Shown here: positions 1 through 10,399 of the stretch, one piece after another
Numbering within the stretch: the stretch's first letter is position 1
How the letters are laid out: each line of letters opens with the position of its first letter
Assembly (NCBI RefSeq): GCF_029227915.1
Contig: NC_079885.1
Coordinates: 8,182,001-8,246,000 of the forward strand
Source: Hydractinia symbiolongicarpus
Taxonomy: Eukaryota; Cnidaria; Hydrozoa; Anthoathecata; Hydractiniidae
Length of the DNA stretch: 64,000 nucleotides
Direction: 5' to 3'
The notes under the pieces: model-generated
Databases searched by the model: none
What the model was told of the DNA's origin: nothing
The model's input: only the letters and a program-made list of their open reading frames with translations
Made by a program: the position numbers and the translations under genes

Positions 1-561
1 TTTGTTGTAGGGTGTGGCACTGCAGATGCAAATTTTTACTTAGACAACTTCAGGAAAAGTATTTAGAAAAAGAAAGAATTTTTATTTTGCCTTTGTAGAA
101 TTGAAGAAAACTTTTAAACACGAAGGTATTTGGTGGGCTAACTCCATTTTTGTCAGAATTTATTAGAGCAACAGTGATATTGCAGAAAGGTCACAATTAC
201 TGGTAGACAGTTTGACTGCCACTTCTTATACTTGTTGATAATTATTTTAACAAATTATCTCTTTAAGTTGTGTTATTTACTTCATTTTAAATTGCGTTTG
301 TGTAGCTACCACTTGAAATAAATTTTCAGGTCATTTTAAAATAACATTGTTAATTCACCAACACTGTCTAAAGAAAGCTTTGTCATTGCACTTGCACTAT
401 GTTACTAATAATCTCTCTTTTAGAAATTGATATTCATTTTGTACATAAGCGTTGCATAGGTGACATAGACAACAAGATTAATGATGTACAATATTGGCCT
501 GTATGAAATAGTCAAGACTTTTGTTACTTATGTGATTTTTTGTTAACTAGCGAGTATTGTC
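1..561. other. AT-rich non-coding DNA
   Basis: I see no coding region, RNA gene or clear repeat here. Stops are frequent in all six frames. Confidence 0.5.
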
Positions 562-681
562 AATTGGAATAAAAGGTAGGCTGTATGCCACATGTTTAAG
601 TATTATACAGGTGGTTAATTGGAATAAAAGGTAGGCTGTATGCCACATGTTTAAGTATTATACAGGTGGCATACAGCCTAC
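562..681. repeat. Two-copy tandem repeat ending in a foldback
   Basis: A 53-bp unit occurs twice without a mismatch (562-614 and 617-669, period 55). The second copy runs into an inverted copy of its own interior: 631-646 and 666-681 form a perfect 16-bp stem. The outer bases TGTCAATT near 558 and AATTGACA near 690 are also inverted, so the locus looks like a small foldback element whose arm was tandemly duplicated. Confidence 0.85.
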
Positions 682-785
682 AGTGCACAATTGACATGGC
701 ACATCATTGACAGATCTGCTTTTTTCAAATCATTAAAGCTTTTTTGAAAATCTTTAAACAGATCGTCTGAATCAGCAATGGCAGT
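678..785 (-). CDS. Candidate last exon of an unknown gene
   Basis: On the minus strand a good acceptor (TTTGCAG) at 786 is followed by 35 open codons and TAG at 678-680. The peptide is acidic and helical (it contains DSDDLFKDFQKSFNDLKK). I do not recognise it. The stop lies in the foldback repeat arm, so the end of the frame may be accidental. It could belong with the candidate exons at 1330-1391 and 1711-1807, but this is a guess. Confidence 0.2.
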   Translation of the reverse strand, partial: TAIADSDDLFKDFQKSFNDLKKADLSMMCHVNCAL

Positions 786-1329
786 CTGCAAACACAGCAA
801 GGGTGATTCTGACTCTCCTAAAACAGTTGATGACGGTTTCTTTGATTACGACCTTCAAAAATCAGCCAGTATTTTCATTGCTAGCAAAATTGAAATCTTT
901 GGACAGGGCTCTTTTTTCTCGACGGCTCTGCACATTAAAGGTACAACCAACCATTCCTCAGAAAGGCTAAACCCTATCCTGTTAGTTAAAAAATAGATGC
1001 TTTATTATTTGGAGGCGAAAATACAAGTTGAACGTTGGTCAACGTTGGACAATCGTGAAGATAAGAGCAATTGATCAACTGCATAAAACATTTGCGTGAG
1101 TTTGCAGACCCACTCTCCAAATATTTCAAATGATTTGACACTTTTAGATTAATTTTGCGATTTTGAGTTTGCTTCTGTTTAACTGCCCTGCTGCCAAGTT
1201 TTTTTAAAAACTCTTTTAGAAGAAGCTGCATGGCTATGATACTTACCAAGCTTCTTTACTTATCTATTAGGCAACCGCATAGCAAATTTGTAGGTCCAAT
1301 ACCTCTTATGGTTTTAAATATTGGCCTAC

Positions 1330-1391
1330 CTCTTAAAAAGTTGTACATAGGGCATAAAATAATGCCAAATGAAGTTGTTGTGTTTGTGACC
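1330..1391 (-). CDS. Candidate internal exon, unknown gene
   Basis: A 62-nt open stretch is bounded by CCCATAG before and GTAGGCC after it on the minus strand. It reads GHKHNNFIWHYFMPYVQLFK, which has the aromatic WxYF pattern seen in BED-type and other transposase-derived zinc fingers but lacks the cysteines. It enters in phase 0 and leaves with two bases over. I cannot name it. Confidence 0.2.
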
Positions 1392-1710
1392 CTATGGGTG
1401 GAACAGATGAAATAAGTCATTATTGTTAATTAACAATGATATGCTCATTTTATCCACCTGCTGAGGCGTAACCTTAATTTTGCCACATAATATACAGAAT
1501 CTTGTGATTTAAGATATTTGAGATTTAGCTATAAAATATTAGGAGAAATATTAAAAGACATTTTATTAAAATCTGAGGAAGAAATGAAAAGTTACTAATA
1601 ATATGGCCTAATCTGTGTTGAAAACGTAATAATAAAATATACAAACTTTAGAAAAAACAACTGTCCCATGAATAAATATTTTTAAGAAATGTTCAATCAA
1701 AAAGACATAC

Positions 1711-1807
1711 CTATGCTAGCAGCCTTTTGGTCTGTCTTTTGCTTCTTTTTCCCCTTACGTTTCTCCTTGTCACCAATTCCTTTCCTCAATATTTCTCTCG
1801 AAGACAT
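1711..1807 (-). CDS. Candidate first coding exon, lysine-rich protein
   Basis: ATG at 1807 on the minus strand opens 32 codons that end at a consensus donor (G|GTATGT at 1710). The peptide begins MSSREILRKGIGDKEKRKGK and continues very basic, with no domain I know. The basic composition without stops and the strong donor favour a real 5' exon. The overlapping plus-strand frames are leucine/phenylalanine-rich AT-driven frames and were discarded. Downstream exons were not linked with certainty. Confidence 0.35.
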
Positions 1808-2269
1808 CACTCTATTGAATTATCTGAAACAAAAAATCTTTTATTGCTTAATTATCTTTTTATATTCTCCCCTTGCATTCCCATTTTCAGAAAAGGAGAA
1901 AAGTTGGAAAAAGTATGCAGGTATGTTTCACATATTTATTTTCTATTTTTCGTTACGTTTTTTTATAACCATTTATATCACCCTGGACAACTATTACACT
2001 TCCCCCATTATTGGAAAAAGCTTTGCTCCAAAACTATACTGACTACTACAGAAGAAATAAATCTGCCTGAAAACCAAAGAAGGGTGCACCGCCTTAAAGA
2101 AAATTTGAAGGAACAATATCACTGAAACAAACATGCAACTTTTCAAAATCGCGTGAATGCCAATTTGTTAACAAAGCATGTAGGTAAACAACATATCAAC
2201 ATATCTTGTTGGTGATTTTTTGCCAACATGAACAAATTGAACTAGAAAGGCTGGCATGCTGTCTGTTAT
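1808..2269. other. Non-coding, nothing recognised
   Basis: This would be upstream of the candidate exon at 1711-1807. I see no conserved element. Confidence 0.4.
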
Positions 2270-2372
2270 TCATACATTTGCCAAATAAGATGGATCGGAA
2301 CACCAGAGAAACCATACAAAAACCAAATGTCATCCTGGACTACAACAAAATGTTGGACGTTGTACCTTATAG
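2270..2372 (+). pseudogene. piggyBac-type transposase remnant
   Basis: From the ATG at 2290 the plus strand reads a short piece containing KPNVILDYNKMLDVV. This matches the conserved piggyBac (DDE_Tnp_1_7) stretch around 'KP-x-(I/V)-x-DYN-(K)-x-M-x-x-V', which leads up to the third catalytic aspartate. Only about 25 codons are recognisable. The frame then meets a stop and runs into unrelated DIRS gag sequence. Confidence 0.5.
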
Positions 2373-2433
2373 ATAAAGTTATTTTGGGGAAAAAGTGTGT
2401 TTTCCAGCATAGGTTTACCTGTCTGCATCACAA

Positions 2434-2868
2434 GCAGGCATCCTCCATCTGGCAGCACAGAAAAAATCTAAGCGGCAAAGACCGCATTGCCCTGGTTGTC
2501 GAGAGCCAGTTGACAATCATGGCTTTAACCCTCCAAGTACACTTTGCCAAGGTCGAGAAGTGTTGTCCTCTCGAGTGGACTCAGATCGACATGTCCAGCA
2601 GCAATACCTTTCCTCTGCTCGGTCTACAACGCCTCAGCGCCAATCCACCCACCAGAAGTCTTCAACCGAGACACAGGACCAGTCAGCAGCTCATCCACTC
2701 ACTGACCTTCGTAATGAACTGGCTCGCCCTGAAGACGAACATGCCACTCTTCAGCGTAGCATCAAATCTGACGAAGCCACACTTCGCTCACATCCAAACA
2801 CTGTGTTTGGTCCGACCACGAACAGAGACACTTGTTACTCCATCAGCTACAGCTTATCATTCCTGTGA
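2434..2868 (+). pseudogene. DIRS-type ORF1 (gag-like) fragment
   Basis: The frame ending at 2868 can be read back to about 2434. It contains a zinc-binding start (HCPGCREPVDNHGF...C), then a Gln/Ser/Thr-rich linker and a short acidic coiled coil (LTDLRNELARPEDEHATLQR). Cysteine motif followed by coiled coil is the usual make-up of ORF1 in cnidarian DIRS/Ngaro-like elements. It probably belonged to the same kind of element as the RT at 4332 but is separated from it by 1.3 kb of unrelated DNA. The family assignment is from memory. Confidence 0.4.
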
Positions 2869-2974
2869 TGACCCGAACCTTCAAACAAGGCAGCCATTTA
2901 TAATCGATCATCTGCTGCGCCCATCGACTATGTTTTCCGAAAATTTAGGCCATCCTTCGTACCTTTTTTCCTGT

Positions 2975-3032
2975 ATACACTGTCATTTTTCAATGATAAT
3001 TGGAAAATGATCATTGAAAAATGATAGTGTAT
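2975..3032. repeat. 23-bp inverted repeat, 12-nt loop
   Basis: Arms 2975-2997 and 3010-3032 match at 22 of 23 positions around a 12-nt spacer. It lies just after the decayed gag fragment. Confidence 0.85.
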
Positions 3033-4149
3033 TTCAGCCTTTAACTTTCTATTGCTTGCCATGTTAATATTACGAGCTCTCTCTGAAACACAATTCTGGA
3101 GATCATTTTTCTTTTGTGTTGAATGTAATTCTAATCTATTTATATCTTTGCAATCACATTGGGCACATTGAAATGATTTGCTATTGGTAATAAAGCAATA
3201 TAGCAGGTATCATTTTTAGCTTTAATTGACACGTATTTCACAACCTAGTGCCCAGGACTTAATTATTAATTCCTGTTAAAAATTTTGAAAAATGTTAAAA
3301 TTAAAGTATAGATAATAATTTTCTTTTTTATCTTCGCTACCTTCGAGCAACAGGTGGCCACTAAAATATGAAAAATAAATATAAAATACAATTAATTAGA
3401 CACATGCAACTATCTCCTCCTTATTGCCGCCATTCATTTTATCATGCACACTGTGATTGCTGAGATATAAATAGATAACAAAATTCTATAAACATTAGAA
3501 AAGAATGTTCCACATATCGCTGTTACAGACAATCCATGATAATTATTATGTTGTTTATTTTTATGCCAAAAAAACTTAAATATACATAAAAAACAGAGAT
3601 TTTACTTTAGGTTTATAACCTGATAAAATGGTTTTTTATTTGTTTGTTTGTTCAATAGCAGGAAGAGTTATTATTGGCTGAAACTAATGTTTACAAATTA
3701 AAAGAAAACAACATTGTCCGATTTGGTACTGCCGGCATTAGCAGAAGATCGACTTGTCAAATTAATTTAAATTCATTATTATTTTGCCAATCGGAGACAA
3801 GGAAGTTAAGAATAAGGGAATCGCTAGTTCAGACACTTGGTTTTCGTGTTTGGGGTTCACGAGTTTAAACGTCCCCCACTTGTCTCCAGCATGAAAAAAC
3901 AGAACACACGCACATGAGTATAAAATGATTAGGGTAAGTAAAAATACGCTGAATTTTTTTCTTAACATGATACGGGTTATGCAAAGGTGCGGGTTGGTAA
4001 AACACATTGATTGAAATTTTATGCGAGTTATTAGAAGGTGCGGGCTATTTGATAGCATCTAGTTCATAAGTCCCTAAAAAAGCTGAACTGCGGGTTATAC
4101 GATGTCAGGTTATATGCCAGAAAATCTGGTAAGCCTGGTTTTACCGGGC
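3033..4149. other. AT-rich non-coding DNA
   Basis: No gene or element is recognised. Short frames here have no conserved motif. Confidence 0.5.
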
Positions 4150-4156
4150 CTTTGCT

Positions 4157-4325
4157 TCCTGCATTAGGTACACACACCCAGACTGGAATCGAGATTTGTC
4201 GAAACTTTAACCGCCTTAAGGGTTTTCAAAAACCGGATTGCAAATTCTCACACTCCTGCAACCGCAAGGTTGGTAATCAGGTTTGTGGCAAGCAACACCA
4301 AGGTTGTCAACACACACCTAATTGA
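4157..4325 (+). pseudogene. DIRS gag C-terminal zinc-binding region
   Basis: The plus strand reads CRNFNRLKGFQKPDCKFSHS, then CNRKV..CGKQHQGC and a stop just before the RT frame. The C/H spacing (C..C.FSH..C...C..H...C) is typical of the end of the gag-like ORF that precedes RT in DIRS elements. There are no upstream in-frame gag sequences here, so it is a 5' truncation. Confidence 0.45.
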
Positions 4326-4331
4326 CTAGAT

Positions 4332-5184
4332 TTGCCTATGTTTTCCTCACCTCTCAATTTGAAATTATGGACCACTGAACTAGATGATGATCCAGACAGG
4401 GAATTCCTTCTTGATGGAATTACTCATGGGTTCCAGCTTTTGCCTGCAGACATTTCTCTCACGCCTGCCGAAATGCATAATTATTCCTCAGCTACTAATC
4501 CTCTCTCTGCTGATAAGGTGGAGGCTACTATCATTGAGGAAATTAGTGCTGGCAATTATGTCTTGACAGACTCCAGGCCTACTATTTTTAGTGCCTTGGG
4601 GGCTGTTCCTAAGCCTAATAGTGAGGACCTGCACCTCATTCATGACTGCTCAATGCTTCCTGGTAAAGGTGTTAACACCTACATTACCATTGAAAAGCAA
4701 CGATTTCAAACCATAGATCACGCTGTCAAGCTGATAAGTAATGGTTGTTTTCTGGCAAAAATTGACTTAAAATGTACATACCGGTCAGTACCAGTGCACC
4801 CTTCTAACTATGCTGCCCTAGGTTTGAAGTGGAAATTCAAGGGTGCCTCAACTTTTTGTTACCTTGTGGATACACGCCTACCTTTTGGTGGTAGGAGTGC
4901 TTCTGGTATTTTTCACCGCATAACTCAAGCTGTTCGGCGGATAATGGCTAAGAAAGGCTTCAACCTCATAGTTGTGTACCTTGATGATTTTCTCATCATT
5001 GGGAGTAACAGGAGTGAATGCAAAGCCGCATTCAATGCTTTGTCCGCTTTACTTGTGTCTTTGGGCTTCCAACTTAGTCCATCTAAAGTTGTTACACCAT
5101 GTCAGGAGCTTGTGTTCCTTGGCGTCCTTCTTAATTCTGTGGATTGCACGGTTTCCTTACCAGCTAATAAATTGTCTGCGTTAA
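4332..5184 (+). pseudogene. DIRS reverse transcriptase, N-terminal part
   Basis: The frame carries the RT_DIRS1 blocks in order: the LHLIHDCS block, then AKIDLKCTYRSVPVHP (the AYR motif, here TYR), the LPFGGRSA block, and the catalytic VYLDDFLIIG at about residues 215-224, then SPSKVVTP and FLGVLL. It makes cDNA from element RNA. The frame is cut at 5181 by the TTAA-flanked insert and resumes at 6347 in the same phase, so the break is a late event. Confidence 0.85.
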
Positions 5185-6346
5185 GGCGTGAGTATACAAA
5201 AAAGGTGTGATATTTAAAAATGCTTTTAATTCACCAAAACTTTATTTTGATATATTAATGTATATATTTTTAGACCTATATAATGCTATAAAAATTATTA
5301 AGAAAAAATAAAATTTGAAGGTTTAATAGACATGAAGAAAAAATGACCCCTCTCCTACAAATGCGATCTCTTTTACAAAACTACTAATTTCTCAAGTTTG
5401 CTGTTTGCTTTTTTGTAATCAAGACATTGATCTAAAAACGCTTTTTTAATTTTTTTTTAATGTTTTTTAATTTTGGAGTTATTTAGTTTTAAAATTTTTT
5501 CCACAATTTTTAACCTCTAATTGTCAGAAAACTCATCATAACTCGCGTTCTATTCATTCTCAAGAAATAAAAAAAAAGCCTTTTTAGATCAAACATTCCT
5601 CTCCACGCTAAGCGTGCTCTCCACCCCACATATTTTTATAGTTTTGTAAAAGAGATTTAAAACGTAAGTGATACTCTCTTAAAAATTTAACACTGTGAAA
5701 AAGTGCTTTAAAGTTTCTCACAGAAATCTGATACTTCTGCATAATAATTGATCACTATGGTAACGACCATTTTGTTAACAGGTTTTTTTACATCTTCTGT
5801 TTCTGCTGCACGTGTTTGCTCACATTCGCAATTATACACAGTTGAGTATGGGTAAAACAAAAACAAACTCTAGAAACGAAAAAAATTTTCGACTAGTGCT
5901 AGCTTGGTGATCGTCGGACATTTTTATTCGCTGTTAACTTATAAACAGGTTTTGCCATGTTTTTCACAGTAAATTATATTCAACTTCAGAAGACAAAAAA
6001 TAAAAATAAAATATTCTTATGGGAAATAGAAGAAAAACTTCAAAAGAATCTTTTAACTACATACGAAAATCATTTTCCTCTTTGAGTCGGCTTTCATTTA
6101 TAACCTTGAACATAATTGAGTAGTAAAAATTAATACCCAAGATGATTACGTGTGAACTAATATTTGATCTTTATTGCATAACAAAAAAGTGATTTATGAA
6201 AAAAAAATTTGGGGGGATAATAATCTATCCTAAATACATTTTTTTAAAAATATTTTTGCACCATTTTAAAGTGCAGATCTTTTTTTATCTAATCACTGAA
6301 AAAAATTTTTTTAGGAAAAAACCCATTTTTTTCTTATACTCACGCC
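5185..6346. mobile_element. 1,162-bp non-autonomous insert with TTAA target duplication
   Basis: TTAA at 5181-5184 and again at 6347-6350 flank a block with inverted ends: GGCGTGAGTATA at the left and TATACTCACGCC at the right. Removing the block and one TTAA leaves the DIRS RT reading frame intact. TTAA duplication is the hallmark of piggyBac-class insertion. The interior is AT-rich, has many stops and no protein I recognise, so it is a MITE-like derivative. The same 13-bp end (ACTCACGCCTTAA) recurs alone at 51172-51184. Confidence 0.8.
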
Positions 6347-7011
6347 TTAAAGGAAACGGTCAACTCTTTCTCCCTCCGGAAAAGAGCCTCCAAGAAACAG
6401 CTTCAACAACTCGCAGCACGCCTTAACTGGGCCTGTAAGGTGGTGTATGGTGGCCGTACCTTTTCAAGACGCGTTCTTGATCTGATGAACACCTTGTCAT
6501 CCCCTACCTCACGATGTCGCTTGACACCCGAATTCCACAGGGAAATCGACTGGTGTTGTCAGTTTTTTTTAATGGGAAGTGCGACCTCTGTGACACTCGT
6601 CCTATTACTGACTTAGAAACAGACGCATGTTCCACTGGTATGGGTGCTTAATTTCAAAGAGATTGGTTTTATTCCCACCTTCTTGTTGATCACCCATGTG
6701 TACTGTGACAATACTGCTGCTGTTGCTATGTTAAATAAGGGTACCACATCCAACATTGTTGTTATGAAGTACCTTTGGTACCTGTTTTGGCTTTCTGCTC
6801 TTTATAACTTCCACTTAAAAGTTTACCATACACCGGGGGTGGAAAATGTTACAGCCGACCACATTTCCTGGTTAGACGATGCGTCACATATCCTAGCTTT
6901 CATGCAACAAATTGATCTGCAAAGGATATATTTTGCAAATGTCTCTGCCTTTTTACACATGTCTGAGTCCTGTTACTATTATCTATTAGCTAAGTTTTTT
7001 GTTATTGGTTA
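6347..7011 (+). pseudogene. DIRS RT thumb and RNase H
   Basis: After the insert the frame continues with the thumb (KRASKKQLQQLAARLNWACK). A stop at about 6617 follows, and then RNase H remains in another phase: YCDNTAAVAMLNKGTTSN and HTPGVENVTADHIS, the two best conserved DIRS RNase H blocks. RNase H would remove the RNA template. Confidence 0.8.
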
Positions 7012-7033
7012 GGACGTTTTTTATTTTTGTTCT

Positions 7034-8025
7034 AGATCTCGAAAGATGGCCTGCTCTCTGATGTTTTGTTTTTTCGTGAAGTCACCTACTCTGCTAACAC
7101 AAAAAAGAGCTACCACACTCATCGCTCTGCATATTATAAATTTTGAAAACTCATGCACCTCCCAATTGTTCCTGCTAATACATCAAGTCTCTGTATGTAC
7201 GCGGCCTACCTTGCCCAATTTCTCCTTCCGCAGTCAGTTTGTGTTTACCTCAATTTTGTTGGACTTCTGCACCGGGAGATGGGGTTCTATAATCCACTCT
7301 CTGATAACTGGGTCCCTTCCTCTGTTCTGACTGGTATGAAGCGGATGCTTGGTGTTCCACCACAGCCCCGTCTTTCTATTACCATAAATTTGCTTCTTGG
7401 ATCCGGTCTCGTTTAAATCTCAATTCCAGTAAACATGCCTCTTTTTGGGCTATTTTCCTTGTATCTTTTTTGGCCTATTTCGCATTTGTCTCACATGCTA
7501 CCTACATTGCCAGCTGCCTTCAATGCTCGCATCAACTTTACTAGGTCTGATTTTGTTTTATCCCATTCACAGTTGTTGATACTAGTTCGCCGGAGTAAAA
7601 CCATCCAGTTGGGACGGCGTACTATTACTGTTCTGCTGGTGGCTATTCCATCGTCACCTTTGTGCCCAGTTGCTGCTGTCGCTCACACGTTCTTACGCCT
7701 GATGTACCAGCTAACTTTCAAGCATTATGCTGGCATGACTCTGCCTCATTCGCTACTAGTATTTTTACCTATCGATTTTTTATGGCCTGTATAAAGAAAG
7801 TTTTGACAGAGCTTGGGGTTCCTGCCCACCTATATGGGACTCACTCATTTTGACGGAGTGGTGCCACATATGCACTGGAAGCGGGGGTTCCACTGGATTC
7901 CATCTCCATTCTTGGAGACTGGAAGTCAGATTCTATGTTTCTCTACCTACACATGCCACTATCTCAGCGCCTGTCCGCCCAGCGTATCATGGCATTGCAC
8001 CTTACCACACATTAATTTACAATTT
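7034..8025 (+). pseudogene. DIRS tyrosine recombinase
   Basis: The N-terminal SAM-like part reads SANTKKSYHTHRSAYYKF and, after a TGA at about 7147, continues to the MKRMLGVPPQPR block. The catalytic part has LPAAFNARINFTRSDF, VRRSKTIQLGRRTI and, near 7840, GTHSF followed by an in-frame TGA where the conserved HxxR arginine should be. The frame then continues open through the GDWKSDSMFLYL block with the nucleophilic tyrosine. At least two nonsense changes and one frameshift make it inactive. It would integrate circular cDNA. Confidence 0.8.
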
Positions 8026-8264
8026 AACATACATTTGGATTTGGATATTCGCATTACCTACTATGTATATATTTATAATATAGACTCAGCTTTATATTAG
8101 CTACTTCGTCTTTATATAGTAGTATGCTCACTGATTTATCATTCTATATATTTAGTTGTTTTTGTGTATACTGGCTGCTCTTTGTATTTATTTGTTGTTG
8201 TTGTTTTTAGTATTCTTGCTAATAGAACCGTTTACTGCATATTTGTGTTTTTACTGTGAGTTCA

Positions 8265-8309
8265 AAGTTAGAAAACAAAGATTCTAGTAGAATCTTTGTT
8301 TTCTAACTT
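8265..8309. repeat. Perfect 21-bp inverted repeat, 3-nt loop
   Basis: Arms 8265-8285 and 8289-8309 are exact reverse complements around AGT. It lies about 200 bp after the DIRS recombinase. Confidence 0.95.
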
Positions 8310-8921
8310 AAAAATCTGTCATATTGTGTAGTCTTAGGAGAGTTTTTGCTAATTTATATTTAGCTTAATTTAGATATATACTTGTAGTTCTCGTTTAATC
8401 AAAGCCTCTTTTGTAAGAGTTCGACCTTAAAGCGTGCTTGTTTTCCCTCAATCAAAAGTTGTACCACGTGACATTCTAACTGGGAGAATATTCTTCTATA
8501 TAATTCTTTTTAAAAAAATTCCCTAATTTGAAGCAAATATTTTATTACATGGAATTCTTTGATAACTGAGAACTGTGGTCTGTTGTTTATTTTTTCTACT
8601 TACAGAAATGCTTGCGCATGTGCAAAAAAACTGCAAGCTAGCTAATATATATATTTTTTCTCGCTTTCCCGAAAGTAAGAATATTCCTCAACACTATTTA
8701 TATACCATAAACAACTTACATAAAATATAAATAACCAATGTACATTGGTTAATAAGGATAATTTACAAGAAGTGGAAACAACGTCGTAATTATATTTACT
8801 TTCAGTTTTGCTTCTCGCGCTCACTCGTTCGACGACTTGTGTTCCCGGGAAGAGCTAGTAATAAAAATAGCACCCGGGACCTATCACCAGCACACAATCA
8901 GTGGCCTGCACCTGGTCCGGA
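8310..8921. other. Non-coding, nothing recognised
   Basis: AT-rich with no conserved frame. Ends at the target duplication of the next element. Confidence 0.5.
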
Positions 8922-8927
8922 GTGCAG
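8922..8927. repeat. Target-site duplication, left copy (GTGCAG)
   Basis: Exact match to 12004-12009 on the far side of the element. Confidence 0.8.
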
Positions 8928-8947
8928 TATGGTGGCCGAGAGTTGCC
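8928..8947 (+). repeat. Left terminal inverted repeat
   Basis: TATGGTGGCCGAGAGTTGCC; pairs with the right end at 17 of 20 positions. Confidence 0.85.
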
Positions 8948-9218
8948 ATTAATAAAAAACAATTAAACATTCAAAACAATTCAATTTTAAATGTAATGTT
9001 AAAATTAAAATAAAAATTCATTTCAATTTAAAAATCAAAAGAAATTTAATTTAAATCCAATCTCCATCCTTGGCCGAGGGCTGTCAAAGCTAATTAATAT
9101 CGAATTTGTTTTTAAGTTGATTTGAAATCATATTTTAAAAAAATTAAATTGATTTGACTTGTGGCCAGGCATTGGGAAAAATGGGGTTCAGGTATATGGT
9201 GTTTAATTCGAACAAAAC

Positions 9219-10378
9219 ATGGCCGAAAACAACAACAAACGTGATGCGAAGAATAGGAAAGAAGATTGGGCAAACTTTGCAGCTACGATGAAGGGCAAAA
9301 GATTAAAGCGAACCAGCTAACATTATCAGATCCAAGGAAATGATTATAGCCAGCCTTCTGGTGTTGCCATGAAATACAGGAAAGTTGGGCCCCAAGTCTT
9401 TGTGGAATATGATTACGACGAAATTAGTCTTGATAATATTAAGAAGGCTTGTCACAAGCATTTTTATAATGAATTACCTACAGAAATGTCATGTGATATC
9501 GTAGCATCCCAAAATGGACCCTCATGCACAAAATTGTCCCCTATCACAGACTTTAAGAAACTTTATGTACGATTTGTGAAGGATAGTACAGAAAGAAGTT
9601 ATGGTGCATTTTCATCTACTTTAGAGTCATTCCCTAATGCAGTATATCAACGAAGCCCGTTTGAAGCTATAAGTGTGAACACCACAAGCAGATTGCCAGC
9701 AAAATCAGTGGCATTAACACACAAGACTAAATCCATCACAAAACATAGGGCACCAAAACGTTTGTATAGTTTCTATGTGACCCCTTGGAAAAGTTATTAA
9801 AACTGCACAAAAGCCACCTACTGCAATACAAATGTATAAATTTGACATACACAAAATGTCATAGAGCACACCCTAAATATCCCACTTCTGTATTGAAGAA
9901 ACACCACTTGGGCAGGGAGGTTTTCGAAAGGTTTATAAATGCACGTGTGAAGGGAAAGAGTATATTTTAAAGAGATTTTTGGATTTAACTATTAAATCCA
10001 TGGATGAACTTAATGAGCATTTGGAAGTAAAAGAATCTCCTGTAACATTAGCAAGAAAAGCTATTCAAATGCATGCATTAGCATATAATTTTGCTGACCA
10101 GCTGAGATTGAGCTTAAGTCCTGAAATGCATAAAATTTTTGGAAATACGTTTTCCTACAACAAAGCCAAGCTAGGAAAAATAATTGGTGATAATGAATTT
10201 GTAATGATCGAAGACTATATGTGGACATTTTAGGAAGTACATCAACAATAATGGTAGTATTGATGAAGAAAAGGACGAGTTGGTTCGCAAAGCAGAATGC
10301 TTGGCCCATTTGTCTTACCAAAAGTCTAAAAAACAATTAATCTTACTTGATCATCAGCTACGGATTTTTTATAAATAA
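9219..10378 (+). pseudogene. Alpha-kinase-like protein carried by the transposon
   Basis: The gene starts at ATG 9219 (MAENNNKRDAKNRKED...). It shifts frame near 9321, continues from 9369 (KYRKVGPQVFVEYDYDEISL, then the NGPSC block), breaks again near 9800, and is then read to a stop at 10376-10378. From about 9890 it shows LGQGGFRKVYKC, EYILKRF (glycine loop and the lysine strand), then ARKAIQMHALAYNFADQL, and at the end INNNG, AHLSYQKSKKQLILLDHQ. This order (G-rich loop, lysine, NNN-G, HxxY.....LLV-DLQG) is that of atypical alpha-kinases. The usual C-terminal zinc part (TDPQIH...H.C..C) is absent. The N-terminal 150 residues are not recognised. It ends 21 bp from the convergent transposase gene. 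Confidence 0.6.
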
Positions 10379-10399
10379 ATACTACTCAACATTTTTTAG

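Larger units (their letters stand above)
4150..8120 (+). mobile_element. DIRS-like tyrosine-recombinase retrotransposon, broken
   Basis: The order on the plus strand is gag C-terminal zinc knuckle, RT, RNase H, tyrosine recombinase, which defines the DIRS/Ngaro order of retrotransposons. The copy has several stops and frameshifts and a 1.16-kb insertion at 5185-6346. I did not find its terminal repeats, so the ends given are those of recognisable coding sequence. Confidence 0.8.

Noticed and set aside
1689-2125. Two overlapping plus-strand frames of 117 and 132 residues
   Set aside because: Both are Phe/Leu-rich, lack any motif, and oppose the better supported minus-strand exon with a consensus donor.
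2327-3010. 227-residue plus-strand frame as one gene
   Set aside because: It crosses from a piggyBac scrap into a gag fragment whose meaningful frame is a different one.
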